Below, in pieces: positions 41,070-49,625 of a stretch of DNA of 64,000 nt; the first letter of the stretch is position 1; each line of letters begins with the position of its first letter. Source of the stretch: CAVQZA01 sp963718355. Lineage in GTDB: Bacteria; Actinomycetota; Thermoleophilia; Gaiellales; Gaiellaceae. The notes beneath the pieces are model-generated. The model saw nothing but the letters and a program-made list of their open reading frames with translations. It made no database searches and was not told the DNA's origin. Location: positions 1 through 64,000 of the forward strand of contig CAVQZA010000015.1 in the NCBI GenBank assembly GCA_963718355.1, given 5' to 3'. A program made the position numbers and the translations under genes.

Positions 41070-41965
41070 ATCGCTGCGTAGGCGACCGCGACCTCGGCCG
41101 CGAGGCCTGCGTTCGCTGCGACGAGCTCCTTGTTCGCCGCGGCGGTGCGGCCGTCGGAGTGCTCGTGCAGGTACCCGAGGATGAACGGCGTGACGGCCTG
41201 GCCGGAGACGTGCTCGCGGTCGGCGGCGGCCAGCGCCTCCTGGATCAGCGGCTCGACCTCGAGGCTCTCGTCCGGGGGCCTGCCGAGCACGAGCGCGGTA
41301 TGGCGGCCGAGCCGCCAGTGCGCGTCGGCGATCCGTGCCGCCTCGTCGGCCGTCTCGACCCGCGCCGAGACGGGCGGCCCGCCGTCGGCGGCATAGAAGA
41401 GCGGCATCGTGTCGCTGCGCCAGCCGAGGACGGGCACGCCGAGGGTCTCGAGCAGCTCGGCCGTCGCGGGCACGTCCAGCAGCGACTTGACTCCCGCCGA
41501 GACGACGAGTGCCTCCGCGCGGGCCAGCTCGCCGAGGTCGGCCGAGACGTCGGGCGGCGCCGGGAAGCCACGATGCACGCCGCCGAGGCCGCCGGTGCCC
41601 ATGAAGCCGATCCCGGCCACGCGCATCGCGGCGAGCGTGCCGCCGACGGTGGTCGCGCCGAGCGCGCCCTGCGCGATGCAGGCGCCGAGATCGCGCGGCC
41701 CGACCTTGCGCGCCGTCGCTCCCGCTTCGTCGAAGAGCTGGAGATCGTCGTCGGTGAGGCCGATTCGCAGGCGGCCTTCGATGATGCCGATGGTGGCGGG
41801 GATCGCGCCGGCGGCCCGGACGCGGCGCTCCGACTCGCGCCCGACCGCGGCGCCCTCACCGGCGGGGAAGCCGTGCGAGATGAGCGTCGTCTCGAGCGCG
41901 ACGACGGCGTGGCGGGCGCGCAGCGCGTCCTCGACCTCGGGGTGGAAGGTGGTGAGATTCTTCAC
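41066..41965 (-). CDS. psuG: pseudouridine-5'-phosphate glycosidase
   Basis: A 299-residue enzyme that splits pseudouridine-5'-phosphate to uracil and ribose-5-phosphate. Family motifs are ALETTLISHGFPAGEG, IPATIGIIEGRLRIGL, TTVGGTLAAMRVAGIGFMGT, GGLGGVHRG, VVSAGVKSLLDVPAT and ELVAANAGLAAEVAVAYA. GTG 41965 overlaps the kinase stop as GTGA. With the upstream kinase it completes pseudouridine catabolism. Confidence 0.95.
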   Translation of the reverse strand: MKNLTTFHPEVEDALRARHAVVALETTLISHGFPAGEGAAVGRESERRVRAAGAIPATIGIIEGRLRIGLTDDDLQLFDEAGATARKVGPRDLGACIAQGALGATTVGGTLAAMRVAGIGFMGTGGLGGVHRGFPAPPDVSADLGELARAEALVVSAGVKSLLDVPATAELLETLGVPVLGWRSDTMPLFYAADGGPPVSARVETADEAARIADAHWRLGRHTALVLGRPPDESLEVEPLIQEALAAADREHVSGQAVTPFILGYLHEHSDGRTAAANKELVAANAGLAAEVAVAYAAI

Positions 41966-42759
41966 GGAGTTGCTCCCATCCTGCCGATGCAGCGGGCCGC
42001 CGCGTCGAGGGCAGCCTCGGGCCCCGCGACGAGGTACCCCGCTGCGAGAGCGTCGCCGGCGCCTGTCGTGTCGACAACCTCCGCGGGATGCGCGGCCAGT
42101 TCCTCGCCCGAGGAGAGCAGGATCCCGCGCTCGCCGAGCTTCAGCACCCATTCCGGCGCGGGCAGCCCGCCGAGGACCACGCGCTCGTCGTCGTTCGCGA
42201 ACACGATGTCGGGGGCGAGCTCCTCGACGAGCTCGCGAAAGCGCTTCGGACCGTAGGCGGCGATGTCGGGCGCCGAGGAGAGGTCGAGGCTCACCCGGCC
42301 GCGGACGAGCTCCCGCGCGCGGAGCGCCGCCCGGGCCATGGGCTCACGCAGCAGCGCGTACCCCGAGATGTGGAGGACGTCGCAGCCCTCGAGCCACGCG
42401 GGGTCGAGCTCCTCAGGCGCGAGGTCGGGAGCGACGCCACGGTCGGAGGCCATCGTCCGCGTCGGCCCAGGCCCGACGAGCGAGACGACGACGCCGGTGC
42501 GCCCGTTGGCGACCGGGCCGAGCACCTCGACTCCGCGTTCCTGCGCGTCGGCTCGCACGAGCCCCGCCGCAGCGTCGTCGCCGAGCTTGCAGAGCACCCG
42601 GGCCTCCGCACCGAGCATCACGGCCCAGGCGGCGACGTTCGCGGCCTGGCCTCCGGCGCCGGTGCGCGTGGTCGTCGGCACGTCGCCGTCAGGCACGAGC
42701 GGCGTCTCGAGCCGCACGATCACGTCGAGGAGCAGGTCACCGAGCGTGCAGAGCAGCAT
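41962..42759 (-). CDS. psuK: PfkB-family kinase, probably pseudouridine kinase
   Basis: A 265-residue ribokinase-fold enzyme. RTGAGGQAANVAAWAVMLGA carries the N-terminal PfkB signature, and VDTTGAGDALAAGYLVAG is the C-terminal one, with the catalytic Asp. Coupling to psuG (GTGA overlap) makes pseudouridine the likely substrate. ATG 42759 has GGGAAG about 8 nt upstream. It is divergent from a short hypothetical gene. Confidence 0.9.
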   Translation of the reverse strand: MLLCTLGDLLLDVIVRLETPLVPDGDVPTTTRTGAGGQAANVAAWAVMLGAEARVLCKLGDDAAAGLVRADAQERGVEVLGPVANGRTGVVVSLVGPGPTRTMASDRGVAPDLAPEELDPAWLEGCDVLHISGYALLREPMARAALRARELVRGRVSLDLSSAPDIAAYGPKRFRELVEELAPDIVFANDDERVVLGGLPAPEWVLKLGERGILLSSGEELAAHPAEVVDTTGAGDALAAGYLVAGPEAALDAAARCIGRMGATP

Positions 42760-42796
42760 CCGCGCATCTTCCCAGGCCCGGGAATACACTCGCTGG

Positions 42797-42997
42797 ATGG
42801 ACGCCATGGGACGTCGCGCCAAGCTCCGCTCGTTCGCGCTCGGAGGCCTCGTCGGCGCCTCGGCCGCGATCGCCGCCGCCCGCCGGCTCCGCGGGCAGTC
42901 GGCCCAGAGGCGCACGACTCCCGCCGGCCTCGCGGCGTTCGAAGAGGCGCCGTGTTACCGCGAGCTGGTCGACCGCGAGGAACGCGGCGGCGTGTAG
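42797..42997 (+). CDS. short hypothetical protein with one hydrophobic segment
   Basis: A 66-residue protein: a basic start (MGRRAKLRS), a hydrophobic stretch (FALGGLVGASAAIAAARRL), then a soluble tail ending REERGGV. It could be a membrane-anchored micro-protein. ATG 42797 follows TACACT by exactly 6 nt, the leaderless pattern found elsewhere in this window, which supports it as real. Its 3' 43 nt overlap the convergent glycosyltransferase gene. Confidence 0.6.
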   Translation: MDAMGRRAKLRSFALGGLVGASAAIAAARRLRGQSAQRRTTPAGLAAFEEAPCYRELVDREERGGV

Positions 42998-44586
42998 TCG
43001 AGCCGGCCCAGCGCGACGAGAGCCGTGTGGAGGTTCACGTCGGCGGCGCCGAGGTCGAGCTCCTTGCCGAGCCGCTCGACTGCGCTGGTCTGTTTCAGGA
43101 ACTGGATCTCCGTCCTCGTCGGCGCGCGGCTGCGGATCACGAGGAAGGGCCCGAAGACGCGCGCCTCGAACACGCTACTCGGCACGCGGAGTGGGATCGT
43201 CGTGCGGCGGACGGCGTTGTTCGTGTCGCTCGCGTCCAGCACCCAGACGCCGCGCCCGAGCGGTAGCCGCTTCGTCTCCAGTGCGACGAGCGCGAGGCTC
43301 GGATCGGCCCGCGGGACGACGGTGCGCGTGATCGCGCCGCCGTTCTCCCACGCGCCGAGGTAGAGCGGGTCGTAGCCGAAGAGCACGTCGCTGCTGCGCC
43401 CGCTCTGCGCGAGCCACGTCGAGGCCGCGTGGCGGGCTGCGACGCGGGCGCTCGACTCGCCGCGGAAGAGGAGCGGGGTCTTGTGCCAGGCCCAACCGAC
43501 CTCCGTTGAGAGGAGGGCGACGACGGCCAGCGCGGCGACCGGGACGAGCGCCCGGCGCGTGCGAGCCAGGGCGACGAAGGGCACGGCGACGAGGGTGCTG
43601 AAGAACGGCAGCGCGAAGATCAGGTGGCGCGTCTGCGGTGAGGTCGCGCTCCCGAGGTGCGCGACGATCAGCGCGAGCGTCGGCGTCCCGAGCGCACAGG
43701 CCACGAGCAGCGCGCTCCGGCGGCGATCGCGCACGAGCAGGAAGAGACCGACCGCCGCGAGCGCAAGCGTCACCCAGAGCGTCCCCGTCCAGCCGGCGGA
43801 AAAGTCGCCTGCGGCCGCGCGGAGGTAGCGCAGCACTCCGAGCGGCCCTGACAGTGGGCCGCCGCCGCCGACGCCGACATCGAACCGGTCGGCGAGAACC
43901 ACGCTCGCGCGCCAGAACGGGATCCCGAGCACCAGGATCGCCCCGAACGCCCAGGCCGCCTCCCGCACGCGTTCGCGCCGGATCAGGACGTAGAGCCCCT
44001 GCGAGGCGAGCACGAGCACGCCGTACGGGTGCGATGCGACGACAAGGAGGCCCGCGAGCGTCCAGATCGTCCAGGCGCGCCGGCCGCCGCGCTCGAGTGC
44101 ATGCAGCAGCGCGAGATACGAGAGGGCGCTCGTGAACAAGAACATGCTGTACATCCGGCCGTAGATCCCGTGGAAGAGGAGGATCCACGAGCCGGACGCG
44201 AGCACGGTCGCGACGAGCGCGGTCGTCCGGTCGGTGAGACGGGCGGAGAGCGCCGCCAGGGCCGGCAGGCTCGCGACGGCGAAGAACGCGGAGATGAGCC
44301 GGAGCCCGGTGAGGCCGCCACCGGTGTGGGCGACCGCCCAGGCGAGGACGTAGTGAAGCGGTGCGCCGCCGCGCTGGTGCAGGACGATGTGGAAGAGGTT
44401 GCCCAAGGAGCTGCGGCCGACGAAGAGCGCGAGCGTCTCGTCCTCGTGGGGCGGCCAGGCGTGCAGGCGCAGCAGCAGGAATGCTCCGACAGCGACGGCA
44501 CAGACTCCGACGCCGATCCGGAAGGCCCGCACCGAGATGTCCTTTGGAGGCGTGTCTGTCTCGGGGGCGGGGCGGAGCACGGTCAC
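42955..44586 (-). CDS. polytopic GT-C-type glycosyltransferase (family 39-like)
   Basis: A 543-residue membrane protein with about 11-12 helices. The early acidic motif after the first helix (WPPHEDETLALFVG) and GIYGRMYSMFLFTSALSYLA are typical of dolichyl/decaprenyl-phosphate-sugar-dependent GT39/83-like transferases. The last 150 residues form a soluble, external domain. The likely role is transfer of a sugar to a cell-envelope acceptor; the acceptor is unknown. The start is GTG 44586 or GTG 44580; neither has a Shine-Dalgarno. Confidence 0.8.
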   Translation of the reverse strand: MTVLRPAPETDTPPKDISVRAFRIGVGVCAVAVGAFLLLRLHAWPPHEDETLALFVGRSSLGNLFHIVLHQRGGAPLHYVLAWAVAHTGGGLTGLRLISAFFAVASLPALAALSARLTDRTTALVATVLASGSWILLFHGIYGRMYSMFLFTSALSYLALLHALERGGRRAWTIWTLAGLLVVASHPYGVLVLASQGLYVLIRRERVREAAWAFGAILVLGIPFWRASVVLADRFDVGVGGGGPLSGPLGVLRYLRAAAGDFSAGWTGTLWVTLALAAVGLFLLVRDRRRSALLVACALGTPTLALIVAHLGSATSPQTRHLIFALPFFSTLVAVPFVALARTRRALVPVAALAVVALLSTEVGWAWHKTPLLFRGESSARVAARHAASTWLAQSGRSSDVLFGYDPLYLGAWENGGAITRTVVPRADPSLALVALETKRLPLGRGVWVLDASDTNNAVRRTTIPLRVPSSVFEARVFGPFLVIRSRAPTRTEIQFLKQTSAVERLGKELDLGAADVNLHTALVALGRLDYTPPRSSRSTSSR

Positions 44587-44630
44587 GGCGTTCTACCATC
44601 ACCGGCTGCGCTGGTACGGTTTGCCGCCCC

Positions 44631-44954
44631 ATGCCCATCTACGAGTACAAGTGTCCGAACGGGCATCTCTTCGAGATCTTTCAGCGGATGAGCGATGAGC
44701 CGGCGAGTGTGTGCGAGGTCTGCGGCGAGGGGCCGGTCGAGCGCGTGCTGCATCCCGTCGCGGTGCACTACAAGGGCTCGGGGTTCTACTCGACCGACTA
44801 CGGCAAGGGGTCGGGCAAGCGGCCCGCGGCCTCGCGGGAATCGTCCGATTCATCCTCGTCCTCGGGGTCCGACTCGTCGTCGTCCTCCACGTCCTCGTCG
44901 TCGGACGGCTCGGGCTCGGGCGGCGATACGAAGCCGAAGGCCGCCGAGAAGTGA
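44631..44954 (+). CDS. FmdB-type zinc-ribbon protein
   Basis: A 107-residue protein. The N-terminal zinc ribbon of the FmdB family (PIYEYKCPNGHLFEIFQRMS, then VCEVCGEGPVERVL) is followed by GFYSTDYGKG. The tail is almost pure Ser/Gly/Asp low complexity ending in Lys-rich residues. Function is unknown; relatives are called putative regulatory proteins. A TACGGT lies 10 nt before ATG 44631. A hairpin terminator follows about 70 nt after the stop. Confidence 0.88.
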   Translation: MPIYEYKCPNGHLFEIFQRMSDEPASVCEVCGEGPVERVLHPVAVHYKGSGFYSTDYGKGSGKRPAASRESSDSSSSSGSDSSSSSTSSSSDGSGSGGDTKPKAAEK

Positions 44955-45023
44955 CAGTTCCGGCGCACGTTGCGCGCAACGCGTCACACATCTCGGATTA
45001 GGGTCGAGCCAGGGCGGGGGCTC

Positions 45024-45039
45024 GGGGCTTTGCCCCTTT
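45024..45039 (+). terminator. short hairpin terminator after the FmdB-type gene
   Basis: GGGGC-TTT-GCCCC followed by TTT at 45037-45039. It lies between the convergent zinc-ribbon and LCP genes. Another perfect 12-bp palindrome (GTTGCGCGCAAC) sits at about 44969-44980. Confidence 0.5.
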
Positions 45040-45073
45040 GGGTGAAGTCGTTTCTACGCGCGGGCGCGCCCGT

Positions 45074-46255
45074 CTAACGGAATGTCTGGCTGCCGACCAC
45101 GCAGCCCGGCCCGTACAGGCCAGAGCCCGGCGCCGGCGGCTGCGGCGCGGAGTCGCCGGTGACCATGTGGATCACGGCGAAGTTCTCCTCGGTCGACACG
45201 ATCACCGATTCTCCGCCGATGCTCGACGCGCTCCCGCCGAGCCGGCAGTGCAGCACCCGGCCGCTCGGTGCCCGGAACTTGACCCAGCCGAGCTGGAGGA
45301 ACTGCCCCGCGGACATGTCCGTCGCCAGTGGCTTCAGCAGATCGGCGCCGATGAACGGCAGCTGAACCGCCGTCCCGACGCTCGCCAGCTTGCTTTCCAC
45401 CGCCTGCAGCACGGCCTGCTGGCGTCCGCCGCGGCTGATGTCCGAATCGGCCGGGTTCAGCTGGTTCTCGCGCACCCGTGAGTAGATGAGAGCGCGCTCG
45501 CCGTTCATGTGCTGCGGCCCCTTCGCGAACGCCCAGCCGCGCCACTGGTCGCAGCGCGCCTGTGTCTTGAACGGACAGTCGAAGCGGTTCGACAGGATCG
45601 GCGCGGGCACGTTCACCGTGACGCCCCCGAGCGCATTGATCAGATCCTTGAAGGAGGCGAGATCGACGACGGCTACGTGGTTGATCGGCAGGCCCGTGAA
45701 CGCCGACACGGTCCTCACCGCGAGCGCGGGCCCCCCGAGCTGCATCGCCGTGTTGATCTTCCCGTTCCCGTAACCGGGGATCTCAACCCGCAGATCGCGC
45801 GGGATCGAGAGGTACGCGATGCGGTGCTTCCCTGGATCGGTGCGGACGAGCATGATCGAGTCGGAATGGCGATCGTCGGCGCGCGCCGCGCTGCCGTTGT
45901 GGTCGGTTCCGAGCAACAGGATCGTCGTCGGCTGCGACACGAGCAGGCCGCCTTGCTTCGTGAGGGCGGCCTTGGCCGACTTCGGTAGCCGCCGGTTCGC
46001 AGCCGCAATGCCGCTGCGGAACGAGAGGTAGCTGGCGGCGCCCCAGACGACGATCAGGATCAGGAGAACCCCCAGCGTGAGCAGGACGATGCGCTTCCGA
46101 CCGCGGCGTCGCCGCGTCGGCGCGCCTCGCTCGGGCCGGTCCTTCCCGCCCCTCGACGGCGGCGCCTCATCGACCCCCGGCCGCGACGTCAGAGGCACCT
46201 TCCCTCTGGCTCGGCCGCCCTTGTAGACGCGATAGGGCTTGTCTCCGGCGGCCAT
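45074..46255 (-). CDS. LytR-CpsA-Psr family cell-wall ligase
   Basis: A 393-residue protein: a basic cytoplasmic region (about 1-55), one transmembrane helix (IVLLTLGVLLILIVVWGAAS), then an external LCP domain. LCP motifs are TTILLLGTDHNG, RHSDSIMLVRTDP, YLSIPRDLRVEIPGYG, KINTAM and ALIYSRVREN, with Arg/Asp residues that bind the polyprenyl pyrophosphate. It attaches glycopolymers to peptidoglycan. ATG 46255 follows TACCAT by 10 nt. It is divergent from glucokinase. Confidence 0.93.
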   Translation of the reverse strand: MAAGDKPYRVYKGGRARGKVPLTSRPGVDEAPPSRGGKDRPERGAPTRRRRGRKRIVLLTLGVLLILIVVWGAASYLSFRSGIAAANRRLPKSAKAALTKQGGLLVSQPTTILLLGTDHNGSAARADDRHSDSIMLVRTDPGKHRIAYLSIPRDLRVEIPGYGNGKINTAMQLGGPALAVRTVSAFTGLPINHVAVVDLASFKDLINALGGVTVNVPAPILSNRFDCPFKTQARCDQWRGWAFAKGPQHMNGERALIYSRVRENQLNPADSDISRGGRQQAVLQAVESKLASVGTAVQLPFIGADLLKPLATDMSAGQFLQLGWVKFRAPSGRVLHCRLGGSASSIGGESVIVSTEENFAVIHMVTGDSAPQPPAPGSGLYGPGCVVGSQTFR

Positions 46256-46264
46256 CCGGCGGGC

Positions 46265-46271
46265 TATGGTA
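46265..46271. promoter_or_regulatory. candidate bidirectional -10, LCP/glucokinase
   Basis: TATGGTA reads TATGGT on the plus strand and TACCAT on the minus strand. Each hexamer is exactly 10 nt from its start codon (ATG 46281 and ATG 46255), a symmetric arrangement in a 25-bp intergenic region. Confidence 0.5.
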
Positions 46272-46280
46272 CCCGCGACC

Positions 46281-47192
46281 ATGGCGGGCGAGCGCGTGAT
46301 AGGCGTCGACCTCGGCGGCACCAAGATCCTCAGCGGGCTGATGCGCCGTGACGGCGGGATCGAGCGGCGCTACGAGATTCCGACCCCACTCGAGTCACAG
46401 GAAGCTGTGCTCGGCGGCCTGGACGCGGCGGTCGAGGAGCTGCTCGATGACGATGTGGCGGCGATCGGCTTCGGCATCCCCTCGACGATCGACCAGCAGC
46501 GCGGCGTCGCGATCGGCTCGGTCAACCTCCCGCTTCACGACCTCCCGTTTCGCGATCGGATGCGGGAGCGCTTCGGCGTCCCGGTCGGCATCGAGAACGA
46601 CGCCAACGCCGCCGCGATCGCCGAGTGGAAGGCCGGCGCCGGCAAGGGCGCGAGCGACATGGTGATGCTCACGCTCGGCACCGGAGTGGGCGGCGGCGTG
46701 ATCTCCGGCGGCCGGCCGCTGCGGGGCTCCGTCGGCGCAGCAGCCGAGCTGGGGCACATGGTGATCGAGTTCGACGGGGTGCCCTGCCAGGGTGTCTGCA
46801 CCGGCCGCGGCCACCTCGAAGGACTCGCATCCGGCTCCGCCGCGACCCTCAAGGCGCAGGCTGCGTTCGGGCCTGCTGTCGATGCCCACCGGCTCGTCCG
46901 GCTGGCCAACGACGGCGATCCCACTGCGCTCTCGATCCTCGACGAGATCGGGCGCAAGCTCGGCGCCGCGATCGGCACCCTCGTCAACATCTTCGACCCG
47001 CAGCTGGTCGTGATCGGCGGCGGCTTCGGTACGGCGGCGAAGGACTACCTGCTCCCGCCCGCGCGCGAGATCACGGTGCGCGAAGCGCTCGAGCCCGGCC
47101 GTCACACGGTTCGCGTCGTCCCGGCCGAGCTCGGCTCGAGCGCCGGCCTGATCGGCGCCGGCTTCGTGGCGTTCGAAGCGCTCGATTCCTAG
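46281..47192 (+). CDS. ROK-family glucokinase
   Basis: A 303-residue sugar kinase: N-terminal ATP motif GVDLGGTKILSGLM, catalytic region IENDANAAAIAEWKAGAGKG, and the ROK signature from LTLGTGVGGGVI through AELGHMVIEFDG. The zinc site CQGVCTGRGHLEGLASG keeps two Cys but has His where the third Cys of CxCGxxGC usually stands. It probably phosphorylates glucose with ATP; N-acetyl-sugars are an alternative. ATG 46281 is chosen for the GVDLGG spacing. Its stop shares a G with the rsmI start. Confidence 0.9.
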   Translation: MAGERVIGVDLGGTKILSGLMRRDGGIERRYEIPTPLESQEAVLGGLDAAVEELLDDDVAAIGFGIPSTIDQQRGVAIGSVNLPLHDLPFRDRMRERFGVPVGIENDANAAAIAEWKAGAGKGASDMVMLTLGTGVGGGVISGGRPLRGSVGAAAELGHMVIEFDGVPCQGVCTGRGHLEGLASGSAATLKAQAAFGPAVDAHRLVRLANDGDPTALSILDEIGRKLGAAIGTLVNIFDPQLVVIGGGFGTAAKDYLLPPAREITVREALEPGRHTVRVVPAELGSSAGLIGAGFVAFEALDS

Positions 47193-47995
47193 TGCCGCTC
47201 GCCGTCTGCGCCACGCCGATCGGCAACCTCGACGACGTCACGTTGAGGCTGCTCGAGGAGCTTGCAGCGGCCGACGTCGTTCTCTGCGAGGACACGCGGC
47301 ACACGCGGGTGCTGCTCCAGCGCCACGGGATCGAGGCGCGGCTGCTCAGCTACCACCAGCACAACGAGGCGGCGCGGACTGCGGAGCTCTTGCCGCGGCT
47401 GCGCGCAGGCGAGCGGATCGCGCTGGTCAGCGACGCGGGCCTGCCCGGGATCAACGACCCGGGTGCGAGGATCGTCGCCGCGGCGCTCGAAGCGGGGGTC
47501 GCGGTGACCGTTCTCCCCGGGCCCTCTGCGGTCGAGACAGCCCTCGTGGCGAGCGGCCTCGTCGGTGAGCGGTACCAGTTCGTCGGGTACCTGCCGCGTG
47601 CCGAGAAGGCACTGGCCGACCTCTGGGCGGAGCTAGCATCCTGGCCGCACCCGGTGGTCGCCTTCGAGTCGCCGAAGCGGCTGCCGAAGAGCCTCGAAAG
47701 CCTTGCGCAGGCCCAGCCCGAGCGGGCCGTCGCCGTCTGTCGCGAGTTGACGAAACGCTTCGAGGAGGTCGTCCGCGGCAGCGCCGTCGAGGTCGCCGCA
47801 CGGTTCCGCGAGGCGCCGAAGGGCGAGATCACGCTTGTCCTCGGCGGTGCTGTGCCGGCCGGCGTTGGGGACGGGGAAGCCGCGACGGCCGTCTCGGAGC
47901 TCGTCGCTGCAGGCTTGCCGCGGCGGCAGGCGGCCGATCTGGTTGCTCGGCTCACGGGCCGGCCGCGCAACCGCCTCTACCGCGACTCTCTGTAG
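47192..47995 (+). CDS. rsmI: 16S rRNA (cytidine-2'-O)-methyltransferase
   Basis: A 267-residue tetrapyrrole-methylase-fold enzyme that 2'-O-methylates C1402 of 16S rRNA. Motifs are CATPIGNLDDVTLRLLEEL, CEDTRHTRVLLQRH, SDAGLPGINDPG, VLPGPSAVETALVASG and FESPKRLPKSL. GTG 47192 overlaps the glucokinase stop (TAGTG). The C-terminal helical region (LPRRQAADLVARLTGRPRN) is typical. Confidence 0.95.
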   Translation: MPLAVCATPIGNLDDVTLRLLEELAAADVVLCEDTRHTRVLLQRHGIEARLLSYHQHNEAARTAELLPRLRAGERIALVSDAGLPGINDPGARIVAAALEAGVAVTVLPGPSAVETALVASGLVGERYQFVGYLPRAEKALADLWAELASWPHPVVAFESPKRLPKSLESLAQAQPERAVAVCRELTKRFEEVVRGSAVEVAARFREAPKGEITLVLGGAVPAGVGDGEAATAVSELVAAGLPRRQAADLVARLTGRPRNRLYRDSL

Positions 47996-48001
47996 TCTAA
48001 T

Positions 48002-48030
48002 TTGACAACGACAGGGTCGGCTGCTACCGT
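48002..48030 (+). promoter_or_regulatory. promoter of the LytM-like gene
   Basis: TTGACA (48002-48007), 17-nt spacer, TACCGT (48025-48030). The transcript would carry a leader of roughly 35 nt with CGGAGG before GTG 48072, unlike the leaderless pattern of neighbours. Confidence 0.7.
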
Positions 48031-48071
48031 GCGCAATACGTTGGCAATCTTGACAACACGGAGGTAAGCCC

Positions 48072-49625
48072 GTGCGCCGCATCGCCCTGCTCGCAGCCTC
48101 GTTCCTGCTCCTCGCCGTGCCCGGAGCTCGGGCGTGGACGTGGCCCGCCGGCGGGGCGGTGCTGCAACCGTTCGTGTTCGATCGCGCCCATCCATACGCC
48201 GGCGGCCAGCATCGCGGCATCGACGTCGCGGCCGCGCCCGGCGAGCCGATCCTCGCGCCCGCCGCGGGAACCGTCTCGTTCGCGGGAACTGTCCCGAGCG
48301 GCGGTCCGACCATCACCATCCTCACGCCGGACGGGTACGCGGTCACGCTGCTCCACCTCGGCTCGCTTGCCGTTGTGCGAGGCACGGCGGTGGCTGAGGG
48401 GCAGGGCGTTGGCGCGGCCGGAGCCGGCGGCTTCGTCTATCTCGGCGTTCGGCTGGCCACCGACCCTCAGGGCTACGTCGATCCGCTTGGGTTCCTGCCG
48501 CCGAGGGCCGCCCCGCCGACCTCGGCGCCAGTTCCGGCACCCGCGCCTGTCGTCGTTGCCCCGGTTCCGGCTGTCACGCCGGCGCTCGCGCCGGCCGTCG
48601 ATTCGACGCCCGCGGTGACGCCGGTGCCGGAGCCCGCGCCGATCACAGTCTCGGCGCCGAACTCCGATGCGCCGTCACCGGAGCCGTCACCCGCGCCCGT
48701 CGACGCGCCGCCTGCCACGCCGTCGACTCCGAGCCCCGCCGCCGATCCGACGCCGGTCGTAGAAGCTCTTCCGGCAGCGCCCGTCGACCCTGATCCGGCT
48801 CCGACTGACGCCGCTCCCGCGCCCGTGGAGGCGCCTCCGGCCGATCCTGCGCCGGCGAACCCACCTGCCCCACCGTCGCCCGCCGCTGACGTCCCGAGTG
48901 TCGACCCGCTGCCCCTCGACCCAGATCCGTTGGTCTCTTTGCCGGGCGATCCTCCGGCCGGCCCGGCACCTCAGCCCCTTCCGTCGACGCCGGCGCCGGG
49001 GCCGACGCCCGAGGCGACTATTCAGCCTGCGCCCGCGCCGGCTATCAGTGCTCCTGCGCTGGTGACCGCCCTTGCAGCCGGCCCCGCTCCGGTCGAGCCA
49101 CGATTGGGCCCGCTCCCTCGCCCCGAGAAGACCCCGCGCCCTGTGGGCCCTCGTCGATGGGTGGCTCCGTCGGCTCCTTCGGTCGCTGCCGTGCAGCCAC
49201 CGCCTCCCGCGCGGTCACCTATGAGTGCGCCCCGAGTGCGCATCGGACGCCCACGCGTGGCGGTCCGTCCTGCTCACGGCCTCCCGGCGCTAGCGCATCG
49301 ACGCGGCATGCCGTGGGCGCTCGGCGCGGCACTCGGGCTCCTGTCTCTCGTGTGCCTGACCCCTCTCGGCCTGAAGGTCGCGATGGGTCGGCCTCGTATC
49401 ATCCAGGTAGATGAGCGAACCGAGGAAGATCCTGGTCGCGGTGGCGTGGCCGTATGCGAGCGGGCCTCGCCACATCGGCCATGTGGCGGGGTTCGGGGTG
49501 CCGTCGGACACGTTCGCCCGCTACCACCGGCTCAAGGGCAACGCCGTCCTGATGGTCAGCGGGACCGACGAGCACGGCACGCCGGTGATGGTGGCGGCCG
49601 ACGACGCGGGCGAGTCTCCGCGTGA
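48072..49625 (+). CDS. degenerate LytM/M23 envelope protein with long Pro/Ala-rich linker
   Basis: A signal peptide (about 1-21, IALLAASFLLLAVPGARA) is followed by an M23-like domain (about 24-145). His47 and Asp51 (HRGIDVAA) are kept, and His95 (LLHLG) is present. The PHLHFE motif is replaced by FVYLGVR, removing the HxH zinc ligands and catalytic His. About 230 residues of Pro/Ala/Asp-rich sequence follow, then a hydrophobic helix (ALGAALGLLSLVCLTPLGL). It is probably a non-catalytic cell-wall protein, perhaps an amidase activator. The frame runs 215 nt into metG. The true end may be near 49410, if a frameshift exists. Confidence 0.75.
   Translation: MRRIALLAASFLLLAVPGARAWTWPAGGAVLQPFVFDRAHPYAGGQHRGIDVAAAPGEPILAPAAGTVSFAGTVPSGGPTITILTPDGYAVTLLHLGSLAVVRGTAVAEGQGVGAAGAGGFVYLGVRLATDPQGYVDPLGFLPPRAAPPTSAPVPAPAPVVVAPVPAVTPALAPAVDSTPAVTPVPEPAPITVSAPNSDAPSPEPSPAPVDAPPATPSTPSPAADPTPVVEALPAAPVDPDPAPTDAAPAPVEAPPADPAPANPPAPPSPAADVPSVDPLPLDPDPLVSLPGDPPAGPAPQPLPSTPAPGPTPEATIQPAPAPAISAPALVTALAAGPAPVEPRLGPLPRPEKTPRPVGPRRWVAPSAPSVAAVQPPPPARSPMSAPRVRIGRPRVAVRPAHGLPALAHRRGMPWALGAALGLLSLVCLTPLGLKVAMGRPRIIQVDERTEEDPGRGGVAVCERASPHRPCGGVRGAVGHVRPLPPAQGQRRPDGQRDRRARHAGDGGGRRRGRVSA

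Noticed and set aside
44961..45073. GTTGCGCGCAAC palindrome as a regulatory operator
   Set aside because: It lies between two convergent gene ends, beside a terminator hairpin, and no promoter is nearby.
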